Both the position numbers and the translations under genes were made by a program. The notes beneath the pieces were generated by a model. That model was not told where the DNA came from, did not search any database, and saw only the letters and a program-made list of their open reading frames with translations. From CAIOSQ01 sp044359885 (lineage in GTDB: Bacteria > Pseudomonadota > Alphaproteobacteria > CACIAM-22H2), in NCBI GenBank assembly GCA_044359885.1, contig JBIKLI010000273.1:1-6050 (forward strand): a DNA stretch of 6,050 bases, in the 5' to 3' direction. This document shows positions 1 to 5,962 of the stretch, one piece after another (positions within the stretch are counted from its first letter, which is position 1; every line of letters starts with the position of its first letter).

Positions 1-199
1 CGGGAACGGCCGGCACCAGTCCGGCCGCGGCCGCCGCCGGCGGCGCTTCGGTCCCAGACAGTGCCGCGTGGACGCTGCGGATCAGCTCCGGCAGCTGGGC
101 GGGCGGCACCGTGTTGTGGGACACGAAGGCGGCGACGATGTCGCTGGCCATGCGCAGGATCTGCGTGGCCGTCGCGGTCGTGGGAGATATGTCAGTCAA
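1..199 (-). CDS. mucR: MucR/Ros-family transcriptional regulator, N-terminal part (cut by window edge)
   Basis: The minus strand from 199 is open to the left edge and encodes 66 residues. The segment TQILRMASDIVAAFVSHNTV, then PPAQLPELIRSVHAALSG and an Ala/Pro-rich linker, matches the N-terminal region of MucR/Ros proteins. In that family the N-terminus mediates oligomerisation and the C-terminal zinc finger binds DNA; here the zinc finger lies outside the window. MucR proteins are alphaproteobacterial global regulators (surface polysaccharide, motility, cell cycle) with H-NS-like behaviour, and several repress their own gene. The start chosen is TTG at 199-197: a GGAGGA sits 5 nt upstream and the product then begins where family members begin. 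An in-frame ATG at 292-290 would add 31 residues of no family character and lacks a well-spaced ribosome binding site. The gene is transcribed divergently from rpiB. Its actual target genes cannot be told from the sequence. Confidence 0.85.
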   Translation of the reverse strand, partial: MTDISPTTATATQILRMASDIVAAFVSHNTVPPAQLPELIRSVHAALSGTEAPPAAAAAGLVPAVP

Positions 200-204
200 T
201 TCGG

Positions 205-210
205 TCCTCC
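205..210 (-). promoter_or_regulatory. Shine-Dalgarno site that fixes a TTG start for mucR
   Basis: Read on the minus strand this is GGAGGA, followed by five bases and then TTG at 199-197. It is the strongest Shine-Dalgarno match in the divergent region and is the main reason for preferring the TTG over the upstream in-frame ATG at 292. Confidence 0.7.
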
Positions 211-261
211 TGGCTTCGGAACGGGGCGGTGCCGCGTCGACCCACGACGGATAGCGATGCG

Positions 262-291
262 TTGTCGCGGCGCCGCGACCTGTGGTATCCA
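262..291 (+). promoter_or_regulatory. Possible sigma-70-type promoter for the rpiB operon
   Basis: TTGTCG at 262-267 resembles a -35 element. TATCCA at 286-291 lies 18 nt downstream and is preceded by TGG (283-285), which gives an extended -10 look. Initiation near 298 would leave a leader of about 25 nt before the rpiB ATG at 323. The match is partial (the last -10 base is A rather than T), but this is the most promoter-like stretch in the only sizeable gap ahead of the eight-gene run. Inference only. Confidence 0.3.
264..279. repeat. Perfect 16-bp palindrome in the mucR-rpiB divergent region
   Basis: GTCGCGGCGCCGCGAC equals its own reverse complement over all 16 bases, and the symmetry stops at the flanking bases (T on the left, C on the right). 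It overlaps the end of the putative -35 element and most of the spacer of the possible rpiB promoter, a natural place for a repressor or activator operator acting on either divergent gene. It is very GC-rich, unlike the AT-rich sites usually reported for MucR, so a different regulator is more likely if it is an operator. In a genome this GC-rich such a palindrome may also occur by chance. Confidence 0.6.
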
Positions 292-306
292 TCCTATCAC
301 CATCCT
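289..306 (+). repeat. Short direct repeat CCATCCT, 11 bp apart
   Basis: CCATCCT occurs at 289-295 and again at 300-306, a spacing of 11 bp or about one helical turn. The first copy overlaps the possible -10 element and the second ends 16 nt before the rpiB ATG at 323. The copies could be half-sites of a tandem operator or chance; nothing else supports a function. Confidence 0.35.
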
Positions 307-322
307 GATGACCGGACGCGCC

Positions 323-772
323 ATGACCAACGCTGCGATCGCGATCGCCTGCGACCATGCCGGACTCGGCCTCAAGGCCGGGTTGGCCGAGATGCTGCAC
401 GCGCGCGGCCTGACGGTGATCGACCTCGGTACCCACGGCACCGCCAGCGTCGACTATCCCGACGTCGCCGACGCGCTCGCCGCCGCATTGGCCGATGGCC
501 GGGCGGAGCGGGGCGTCCTGATCTGCGGTTCCGGGATCGGGATCGCGATCGCGGCCAATCGGCATCGACATGTCCGGGCCGCGCTCTGCCACGATGCCAC
601 ATCGGCCCGGCTCGCGCGCGAGCACAACGATGCCAATGTCCTCGCGCTCGGGGCGCGAACGACCGGCATCGAGGTGGCGCGGGACTGCCTCGATGCGTTT
701 CTTTCGACCGCCTTCGCCGGCGGCCGCCACGCGCGACGCGTGGCCAAGCTCGGCGGCGGCGCCACGCCATGA
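323..772 (+). CDS. rpiB: Ribose-5-phosphate isomerase B
   Basis: Encodes 149 residues, the usual length for the RpiB/LacA-LacB isomerase family, which interconverts ribose-5-phosphate and ribulose-5-phosphate in the cytoplasmic pentose phosphate pathway. The family signature is complete: CDHAG at residues 10-14, DYP at 44-46, LICGSGIGIAIAANR at 66-80 with the catalytic-type Cys68, and REHNDANVLALG at 99-110 with His101 in the position used for sugar ring opening. Cys68 puts it in the E. coli-like group rather than the actinobacterial type that uses Glu. The start at 323 places the protein as in known RpiBs; an in-frame ATG at 308 would add five residues, and neither start has a convincing Shine-Dalgarno. 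It heads the plus-strand run, 25 nt before glyA. Its product ribulose-5-phosphate is also the substrate of the RibB domain encoded further down. Confidence 0.95.
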   Translation: MTNAAIAIACDHAGLGLKAGLAEMLHARGLTVIDLGTHGTASVDYPDVADALAAALADGRAERGVLICGSGIGIAIAANRHRHVRAALCHDATSARLAREHNDANVLALGARTTGIEVARDCLDAFLSTAFAGGRHARRVAKLGGGATP

Positions 773-797
773 CATCGTCCAACGGATCGAGGTCGAC

Positions 798-2090
798 ATG
801 ACGGATTTTCACGTCGCGCCCGGCTTCTTCGACGCCCCACTTTCCAGCACGGACCCCGCACTGCATGCGGCGATCGGCGCCGAATTGTTCCGCCAGCAGG
901 ATCAGATCGAGCTGATCGCGTCGGAGAACATCGTCAGCCGCGCCGTGCTCGAGGCGCAGGGGTCGGTGCTGACCAACAAATACGCCGAGGGCTATCCCGG
1001 GCGGCGCTACTACGGCGGCTGCGAGTTCGTCGACGTCGCGGAGCAACTGGCGATCGAGCGTGCGCGTCGCCTCTTTGGCTGCGCCTTCGCCAACGTGCAG
1101 CCCCATTCGGGGGCCCAGGCCAACCAGGCGGTGTTCCTCGCGCTGCTGCAGCCCGGCGACACGATCCTCGGCATGTCGCTGGCCGCAGGCGGTCATCTCA
1201 CCCACGGCGCTTCGGCCAACCAGTCGGGCAAATGGTTCCGCGCGGTCCAGTACGGCGTCCGGCGCGACGATCACCTCATCGATTTCGACGAGGTGGCGAG
1301 GCTTGCCGAGGAACACCGGCCGAAGCTGATCATCGCCGGCGGCTCGGCCTACCCGCGGATCATCGATTTCGCGCGCTTCCGGGCGATCGCCGACTCGGTC
1401 GGCGCCCGGCTGCTGGTCGACATGGCGCATTTCGCCGGCCTCGTCGCCGGCGGCGCCCATCCCAGCCCCTTGCCGCATGCCCATGTCGTCACGACGACCA
1501 CCCACAAGACGCTGCGCGGCCCGCGCGGCGGCATGATCCTTTCCAACGACGAGGAACTGGGCAAGAAGATCAACTCGGCCGTGTTCCCGGGGCTGCAGGG
1601 CGGTCCGCTGATGCATGTGGTGGCCGCCAAGGCCGCCGCCTTCGGCGAGGCGCTGACGCCCGCCTTCCGCGCCTACGCCGCGCAGATCGTCGAGAATGCC
1701 CGGGCCCTGGCGGCCTCTCTCGTGGCGCGCGGCGCCGCGATCGTGTCCGGCGGCACCGACACCCATCTGATGCTGGTCGACCTGCGCGAAAAGAACCTGA
1801 CCGGCAAGGCCGCGGAAGCGTCGCTCGAGCGCGCCGGCATCACTTGCAACAAGAACGGGATCCCGTTCGACACACAGAAGCCGACCCTGACTTCGGGCAT
1901 CCGCCTGGGGACGCCTGCCGGGACGACGCGCGGTTTCGGTGAGGCGGAGTTCGAGGCGATCGGCGGAATGATCGACGACGTGCTCGTCGCGCTCGCCCGC
2001 AATCCGGACGGCGACATCCAGGTCGAGCGCGCGGTCCGCGACCGGGTCAGGGCCCTCTGCGCTCGCTTCCCGATCTATCCGGGCCGATAG
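798..2090 (+). CDS. glyA: Serine hydroxymethyltransferase
   Basis: Encodes 430 residues, slightly longer than E. coli GlyA. This PLP enzyme converts serine and tetrahydrofolate to glycine and 5,10-methylene-tetrahydrofolate and is the main source of one-carbon units. The motifs run in family order: ASEN at 41-44; KYAEGYPGRRYYGG at 61-74 with the substrate-contacting Tyr62 and Glu64; DMAHFAG at 208-214 with the PLP-ring Asp208 and His211; TTTTHKTLRGPRGG at 232-245 with the Schiff-base Lys237; and SGIRLGTPAGTTRG at 366-379 with carboxylate-binding Arg369. Nothing key is missing. The ATG at 798 follows GAGGT at 789-793, a somewhat short spacing. An ATG overlapping the rpiB stop (769) is in another frame and is not the start. 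The gap to nrdR is 27 nt without a terminator hairpin, so cotranscription is likely. glyA next to nrdR and the rib genes is a common alphaproteobacterial arrangement. Confidence 0.98.
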   Translation: MTDFHVAPGFFDAPLSSTDPALHAAIGAELFRQQDQIELIASENIVSRAVLEAQGSVLTNKYAEGYPGRRYYGGCEFVDVAEQLAIERARRLFGCAFANVQPHSGAQANQAVFLALLQPGDTILGMSLAAGGHLTHGASANQSGKWFRAVQYGVRRDDHLIDFDEVARLAEEHRPKLIIAGGSAYPRIIDFARFRAIADSVGARLLVDMAHFAGLVAGGAHPSPLPHAHVVTTTTHKTLRGPRGGMILSNDEELGKKINSAVFPGLQGGPLMHVVAAKAAAFGEALTPAFRAYAAQIVENARALAASLVARGAAIVSGGTDTHLMLVDLREKNLTGKAAEASLERAGITCNKNGIPFDTQKPTLTSGIRLGTPAGTTRGFGEAEFEAIGGMIDDVLVALARNPDGDIQVERAVRDRVRALCARFPIYPGR

Positions 2091-2117
2091 AGGAATCCGA
2101 ACGAGGGGGAACCTGCC

Positions 2118-2579
2118 ATGCGCTGTCCGTTCTGCGGCCACGACGACACCCAGGTGAAGGATTCGAGGCCGACCGAGGACGGCGCCTCGATCCGGCGGCG
2201 CCGGTTCTGTCCAGCCTGCGGATCGCGCTTCACCACCTTCGAGCGGGTCCAGCTGCGCGAGCTGACCATCGTCAAGAAGGGCGGCGTCAAGCAGCCCTTC
2301 GACCGCGAGAAGATCATGCGATCCATCACCCTGGCGCTGCGCAAGCGACCGGTCGAACCGGAACGGATCGACCGGATCGTCAATGGCATCGTGCGCCGCC
2401 TGGAGAGCCTCGGCGAAAGCGAGATCCCCTCCCAGGTCGTCGGCGAGATGGTGATGGATGCGCTGGCCTCGCTCGACCCCGTGGCCTATGTCCGCTTCGC
2501 GTCCGTGTACAAGAATTTCCGCGAGGCCAAGGATTTCGAGGATTTCGTCGGGCGCCTGGGCTATTCCGACAAGGACTGA
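2118..2579 (+). CDS. nrdR: Transcriptional repressor NrdR
   Basis: Encodes 153 residues, the normal NrdR length. NrdR represses ribonucleotide reductase operons by binding NrdR boxes when its ATP-cone domain is loaded with (d)ATP. An N-terminal zinc ribbon carries Cys3, Cys6, Cys31 and Cys34 (CPFC...CPAC), followed by the basic, conserved RRRRFCPACGSRFTTFER stretch (26-43). The ATP-cone follows, roughly residues 46-136, starting with VKKGGVKQPFDREKI and ending in the typical YVRFASVYKNFREAKDFEDF (about 124-143). Start support is good: a purine-rich GAGGGGGA lies at 2103-2110, seven bases before the ATG. I see no NrdR box in the window, so its targets, the nrd operons, lie elsewhere. ribD starts 9 nt after its stop. 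Placement of nrdR directly ahead of rib genes is widespread in bacteria. Confidence 0.97.
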   Translation: MRCPFCGHDDTQVKDSRPTEDGASIRRRRFCPACGSRFTTFERVQLRELTIVKKGGVKQPFDREKIMRSITLALRKRPVEPERIDRIVNGIVRRLESLGESEIPSQVVGEMVMDALASLDPVAYVRFASVYKNFREAKDFEDFVGRLGYSDKD

Positions 2580-2588
2580 GCCGCCGCG

Positions 2589-3707
2589 ATGAGCCGCGCC
2601 GACGACGATGCCGCGCATATGCGCGCGGCTCTGTCCCTTGCCGCCCGAAATCTGGGACGCACCTGGCCGAACCCGTCCGTCGGCTGCGTGCTCGTTCGCG
2701 CGGGCAGGGTGGTGGGGCGCGGCTGGACCGCGCCGGGCGGCCGGCCCCATGCGGAGGCGGCAGCGCTCGAGCGTGCCGGCGCCTCGGCGCGTGGCGCGAC
2801 CGCCTATGTCACGCTGGAACCCTGCGCCCATCGCGGCCGGGCCGGCCCCTGCGCCGATGCCCTGATCGAGGCCGGCGTCGCGCGGGTGGTCGCCGCGCTC
2901 CAGGATCCCGACCCTCGGACCGCCGGCAGGGGCTTCGCGCGGCTCAGGGCGGCAGGGATCGAGGTCGAGACGGGGGTCGAGGCCGCCGCGGCCGCTCGGC
3001 TCAACGCGGGGTTCCTGCTTCGGTTCTCGAAGCGACCGCGCCCCTTCGTGACCCTGAAGCTTGCCGGCAGCCTGGACGGCCGGATCGCGACCGCTGCCGG
3101 CGACAGCCGCTGGATCACGGGGACGGCGGCACGCACCCGCGGCCACGTCCTGCGCGCGACCCATGACGCGGTCATGGTCGGGATCGGCACGGTTCTGGCC
3201 GACGACCCCGAGCTGACCTGCCGCCTGCCGGGACTGGCGGAGACCCGGCCGCTGCCGATCGTCCTCGACCGGAATCTCAGGATGCCGCTTTCGGCACGCC
3301 TGGCGCGCGCACCGGCTCTGGTCTTCGCCGGGGCCGCCGCGGACCCGGCCCGGCGGGCGGCGCTGCGCGAGCGAGGGGTCGAGGTGGTGGAGGCGGCGGA
3401 ACGGGACGGCACGCTCGATCTGGCCGACTGCCTCGGCATTGCTGCCGCCCGTGGCGTCACGCGCATCCTGTGCGAGGGCGGGGGCCGCGTGGCCGCGAGT
3501 CTGATCGCGGCCGGGCTGGCGGACGAGATCCTGCGCTTCACCGGTGGCCTCGCCATCGGCGGCGACGGGATCCCGGCCATCGGCGCGCTTGGGCTGGCGG
3601 CACTGTCCGCGGCACCGCGTTTCAGGCTGGTCGGCACCGAGACTTGCGGCGGCGACGTGGCGGAGCTATGGGCTCGCGATCACGTCAACGAAAGCCAGCC
3701 CATCTGA
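2589..3707 (+). CDS. ribD: Bifunctional diaminohydroxyphosphoribosylaminopyrimidine deaminase / 5-amino-6-(5-phosphoribosylamino)uracil reductase
   Basis: Encodes 372 residues, typical for RibD, which performs the second and third steps of the GTP branch of riboflavin synthesis. The N-terminal deaminase (about 1-145) has NPSVGCVLV (28-36), the zinc/proton-shuttle motif HAE (54-56), and PCAHRGRAGPC (78-88) carrying zinc ligands Cys79 and Cys88. The C-terminal reductase (about 150-365) has VTLKLAGSLDGRIA (154-167), SRWITG (173-178), VGIGTVLADDPELTCRLPG (197-215) and CEGGG (295-299). Both halves look intact. The ATG is 9 nt after the nrdR stop. The nearest purine run, AAGGA at 2571-2575, is 13 nt away, so translation may rely on coupling to nrdR. 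nrdR and ribD share a reading frame, with one TGA and three sense codons between them. The stop overlaps the ribE start in TGATG. Confidence 0.97.
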   Translation: MSRADDDAAHMRAALSLAARNLGRTWPNPSVGCVLVRAGRVVGRGWTAPGGRPHAEAAALERAGASARGATAYVTLEPCAHRGRAGPCADALIEAGVARVVAALQDPDPRTAGRGFARLRAAGIEVETGVEAAAAARLNAGFLLRFSKRPRPFVTLKLAGSLDGRIATAAGDSRWITGTAARTRGHVLRATHDAVMVGIGTVLADDPELTCRLPGLAETRPLPIVLDRNLRMPLSARLARAPALVFAGAAADPARRAALRERGVEVVEAAERDGTLDLADCLGIAAARGVTRILCEGGGRVAASLIAAGLADEILRFTGGLAIGGDGIPAIGALGLAALSAAPRFRLVGTETCGGDVAELWARDHVNESQPI

Positions 3708-4321
3708 TGTTCACCGGCCTCGTCACCGATATCGGAACCGTCGACGTCCTCGCGCCGGGCGGAGCCACCGCCGATCTCGGCATCGACATCGCCACCGCCT
3801 GGGACACCGGGACGATCCCCGAGGGCGCCTCGGTCGCCTGCGACGGGTGTTGCCTGACCGTGGTCGCGCGGGGTCCGGGCCGTCTGTCCTTCCAGGCCTC
3901 GCGCGAGACCCTGGCGCTCACCACTCTCGGATCCTGGGATGTCGGTCGCCGCGTGAACCTGGAGCGCTCGCTGCGGTTGGGCGACGAACTCGGCGGCCAT
4001 CTCGTCTACGGGCATGTGGACGCGACCGGCCAGCTCGTGTCCCGGACGCCGGAGAGCGGCAGCCTGCGCCTCACCTTCGCGATCCCCCGCGCGCTCGGGC
4101 GTTTCGTCGCGGTCAAGGGATCCATCGCCGTCGACGGCGTTTCGCTGACGGTCAACGGCGTCGCCGACGACGCCGACGGCACGACGCGGATCGGGGTCAA
4201 CATCATTCCGCACACCCAACGCTGGACGACGCTGGGCGACATGGCGCCGGGCCGTCGCGTCAATGTCGAAGTCGACATGCTCGCCCGCTATGTCGCGCGC
4301 CTGCAGGAGACCCTCCGATGA
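3707..4321 (+). CDS. ribE: Riboflavin synthase, alpha subunit
   Basis: Encodes 204 residues. The enzyme dismutates two 6,7-dimethyl-8-ribityllumazine molecules to riboflavin and the pyrimidine intermediate, the last step of the pathway. It shows the internal duplication of two lumazine-binding barrels: the first begins MFTGLVTDIGTV and contains GASVACDGCCLTVV (41-54); the second follows GHLVYGHVDATGQL (97-110) and contains the matching GSIAVDGVSLTVN (138-150). MFTGL at the N-terminus is the family hallmark and fixes the start at 3707, inside the last codon of ribD (TGATG), which suggests translational coupling; no strong Shine-Dalgarno is present. The stop overlaps the next start as ATGA. The gene is called ribC in E. 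coli nomenclature; ribE is used here because ribH names the lumazine synthase below. Confidence 0.96.
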   Translation: MFTGLVTDIGTVDVLAPGGATADLGIDIATAWDTGTIPEGASVACDGCCLTVVARGPGRLSFQASRETLALTTLGSWDVGRRVNLERSLRLGDELGGHLVYGHVDATGQLVSRTPESGSLRLTFAIPRALGRFVAVKGSIAVDGVSLTVNGVADDADGTTRIGVNIIPHTQRWTTLGDMAPGRRVNVEVDMLARYVARLQETLR

Positions 4322-5493
4322 CCCAGGCTTCCCGCGACCCCGTCGAACGCCCGGCGCGCCGCGCGGGCCCAGCGGCGGCCATTTCCACCGTCGAGGAGAT
4401 CGTCGCGGAATGCCGCGAGGGCCGGATGGTGATCCTCGTCGACGACGAGGATCGCGAGAACGAGGGCGATCTCTACATACCCGCTCAGATGGCGACCCCC
4501 GCGGCGATCAATTTCATGGCGCGCTACGGGCGCGGCCTGATCTGCCTGTCGATGACCCGGCAGCGCTGCGAGTCGCTGGGCCTGGAGCCGATGGCGCGGG
4601 AGAACGGGACGCGCCATCAGACCGCCTTCACCGTATCGATCGAGGCCCGCGAAGGCGTGACGACGGGCATTTCGGCCGCCGACCGCGCCCGCACGATCCA
4701 GGTGGCGATCGACCCGTCGCGCGGCCGCGACGATCTCGTCACGCCCGGACACGTGTTTCCGCTCGTCGCCCGCGACGGCGGGGTGCTGGAGCGCGCCGGA
4801 CATACCGAGGCGGCCGTCGACATCGCCCGGCTCGCGGGCCTGATCCCCGCCGGCGTGATCTGCGAGATCATGAACGACGACGGGACGATGGCCCGGCTGC
4901 CGGATCTGATCGCCTTCGCGCAGCTGCACGGACTCAAGATCGGCGCGATCGCCGATCTGATCGCCCATCGCCGGCGCACGGAGAAGACGGTCGAACGGCG
5001 GATCGAGACCGAACTCGACAGCCGCTTCGGCGGCACGTGGCGGATGATCGTCTACGTGAACACCGCCTCGTATGCCGAGCATGTCGCCCTGGTGAAGGGA
5101 CAGGTGGACGGAGACGATCCCGTGACCGTGCGCGTCCACGCGCTCAACGTCCTCGACGACGTGCTCGGCGACCGCGCCGCGGGCCGGGCCGACATCCTGC
5201 ACGCCGCGATGGCCGAGATCGGGGCAATCGGCCGCGGGGTGGTGGTGCTGATCCGCGAACCCCGCGCCACAAGCCTCAGCGATCGCGTGCGCCAGCGGAC
5301 CGGCGCCCCGGCCGTCTCCGGGACCCGCCGGTCGTCCGAACTTCGGGACTACGGCATCGGCGCGCAGATACTGCGCGATCTGGGCGTGCGCAGCATGATA
5401 TTGCTGTCGCGCGCGCGTCGATCGATCGTCGCGCTGGAAGGATATGGTCTGCGTGTCGTCGAAAACCGTCCGCCCACCCCGCTCGCCGGATGA
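4318..5493 (+). CDS. ribBA: 3,4-dihydroxy-2-butanone-4-phosphate synthase fused to a degenerate GTP cyclohydrolase II domain (RibBX type)
   Basis: Encodes 391 residues. The N-terminal half (about 22-220) is an intact RibB, converting ribulose-5-phosphate to dihydroxybutanone phosphate plus formate: DDEDRENEGD at 42-51, GLICLSM at 73-79, HQTAFTVSIEAREGVTTGIS at 100-119, GHVFPL at 144-149, AGHTEA at 160-165 (metal ligand His162) and ICEIMNDDGTMAR at 181-193. The C-terminal half (about 222-391) aligns by eye with RibA, including RVHALNVLDDVLGD near 272-285 and ELRDYGIGAQILRDLGVRSM at 341-360, but has no cysteine at all. The three zinc-binding Cys of GTP cyclohydrolase II are gone, as is the usual HRQEGRGIGL-like segment. 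Such fusions are known in Proteobacteria as RibBX. I infer RibB activity with a regulatory or structural C-domain. AGGAGA at 4305-4310 is well placed for the ATG, which overlaps the ribE stop by four bases. ribBA is the common name for the fusion; RibA activity is not implied. Confidence 0.93.
   Translation: MTQASRDPVERPARRAGPAAAISTVEEIVAECREGRMVILVDDEDRENEGDLYIPAQMATPAAINFMARYGRGLICLSMTRQRCESLGLEPMARENGTRHQTAFTVSIEAREGVTTGISAADRARTIQVAIDPSRGRDDLVTPGHVFPLVARDGGVLERAGHTEAAVDIARLAGLIPAGVICEIMNDDGTMARLPDLIAFAQLHGLKIGAIADLIAHRRRTEKTVERRIETELDSRFGGTWRMIVYVNTASYAEHVALVKGQVDGDDPVTVRVHALNVLDDVLGDRAAGRADILHAAMAEIGAIGRGVVVLIREPRATSLSDRVRQRTGAPAVSGTRRSSELRDYGIGAQILRDLGVRSMILLSRARRSIVALEGYGLRVVENRPPTPLAG
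5436..5442 (+). promoter_or_regulatory. Shine-Dalgarno-like GGAAGGA before ribH, bearing on its start
   Basis: GGAAGGA lies inside the 3' end of ribBA. It is one base before the ATG at 5444, too close to serve it, but ten bases before an in-frame GTG at 5453, a workable spacing. It therefore argues for initiation at the GTG and a product three residues shorter. A coincidental purine run within ribBA coding sequence is also possible. Confidence 0.4.
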
Positions 5494-5962
5494 GCCCCGG
5501 CGCATCCCCGGCAAGCCGCCGCATGTGGCGATCGTCGAGGCCCGCTTCTACGAGGACATCTCGGAGGCCCTCGCACAGGGCGCGATGGCCGCGCTGACGG
5601 CCGCCGGCGCCAGCTGGGAGCGTGTCGCCGTGCCAGGCGCGCTCGAGATTCCCGCCGCCATCGCGCTGCTCTCGGCGCGACCCGCCCGCAGCGGCCGCCG
5701 ATTCGACGGCTTCGTCGCGCTCGGCTGCGTGATCCGCGGCGAGACGACCCATTACGACATCGTCGCGGGCGAAAGCGCCCGCGCCCTGGTCGATCTCGGT
5801 GTCGTACGCCGTCTTGCCATCGGCAACGGAATCCTGACCGTCGAGAACGAGGCGCAGGCATGGCGCCGCGCGCGCGCGGACGAACTCGACAAGGGCGGTG
5901 GCGCCGCGGCTGCCTGTCTTGCCATGATCGCGCTCGCGCGCCGCCCGGCGGGCCGCGGATGA
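5444..5962 (+). CDS. ribH: 6,7-dimethyl-8-ribityllumazine synthase
   Basis: Encodes up to 172 residues. The enzyme condenses the pyrimidine product with dihydroxybutanone phosphate to give lumazine, the substrate of RibE, and normally assembles into pentamers or icosahedral shells. Motifs: HVAIVEARFYEDI at 27-39, with Phe35 in the aromatic position that stacks on the substrate; VPGALEIPAAI at 63-73; GCVIRGETTHYDIVAGES at 94-111 with catalytic His103; GNGILTVENEAQAWRRA at 127-143; and DKGGGAAAACLAM near the C-terminus. About 25 Pro/Arg-rich residues precede the fold. The first possible start, ATG 5444, lies 50 nt inside ribBA in another frame. GTG 5453 has the better Shine-Dalgarno spacing and would give 169 residues; the next candidate, GTG 5525, would cut into the first strand. 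I keep the longest form. The stop overlaps nusB as ATGA. Confidence 0.93.
   Translation: MVCVSSKTVRPPRSPDEPRRIPGKPPHVAIVEARFYEDISEALAQGAMAALTAAGASWERVAVPGALEIPAAIALLSARPARSGRRFDGFVALGCVIRGETTHYDIVAGESARALVDLGVVRRLAIGNGILTVENEAQAWRRARADELDKGGGAAAACLAMIALARRPAGRG

Noticed and set aside
68..322. Extension of the rpiB frame upstream to 68
   Set aside because: The frame stays open, but the added residues are Arg/Gly-rich with no family likeness and would overlap the promoter region and the divergent mucR gene; RpiB proteins begin at the position given by the ATG at 323.
2091..2117. Possible terminator or promoter between glyA and nrdR
   Set aside because: Only 27 bases, with no hairpin or T-run and no -35/-10 pair; it holds the nrdR ribosome binding site.
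372..3164. Open reading frame of 930 codons on the minus strand opposite rpiB, glyA, nrdR and part of ribD
   Set aside because: It runs antisense across four unmistakable conserved genes, its translation is Arg/Gly/Ala-rich without any recognisable domain, and such long antisense frames are expected where third codon positions are almost all G or C.
4288..5514. Open reading frame of 408 codons on the minus strand opposite ribBA
   Set aside because: Shadow of the GC-rich ribBA coding sequence; low-complexity translation with no domain and no supporting start signal.
4263..5597. Plus-strand 444-codon frame over ribBA
   Set aside because: Arg/Pro-rich alternative frame of ribBA; the RibB motifs are in the other frame.
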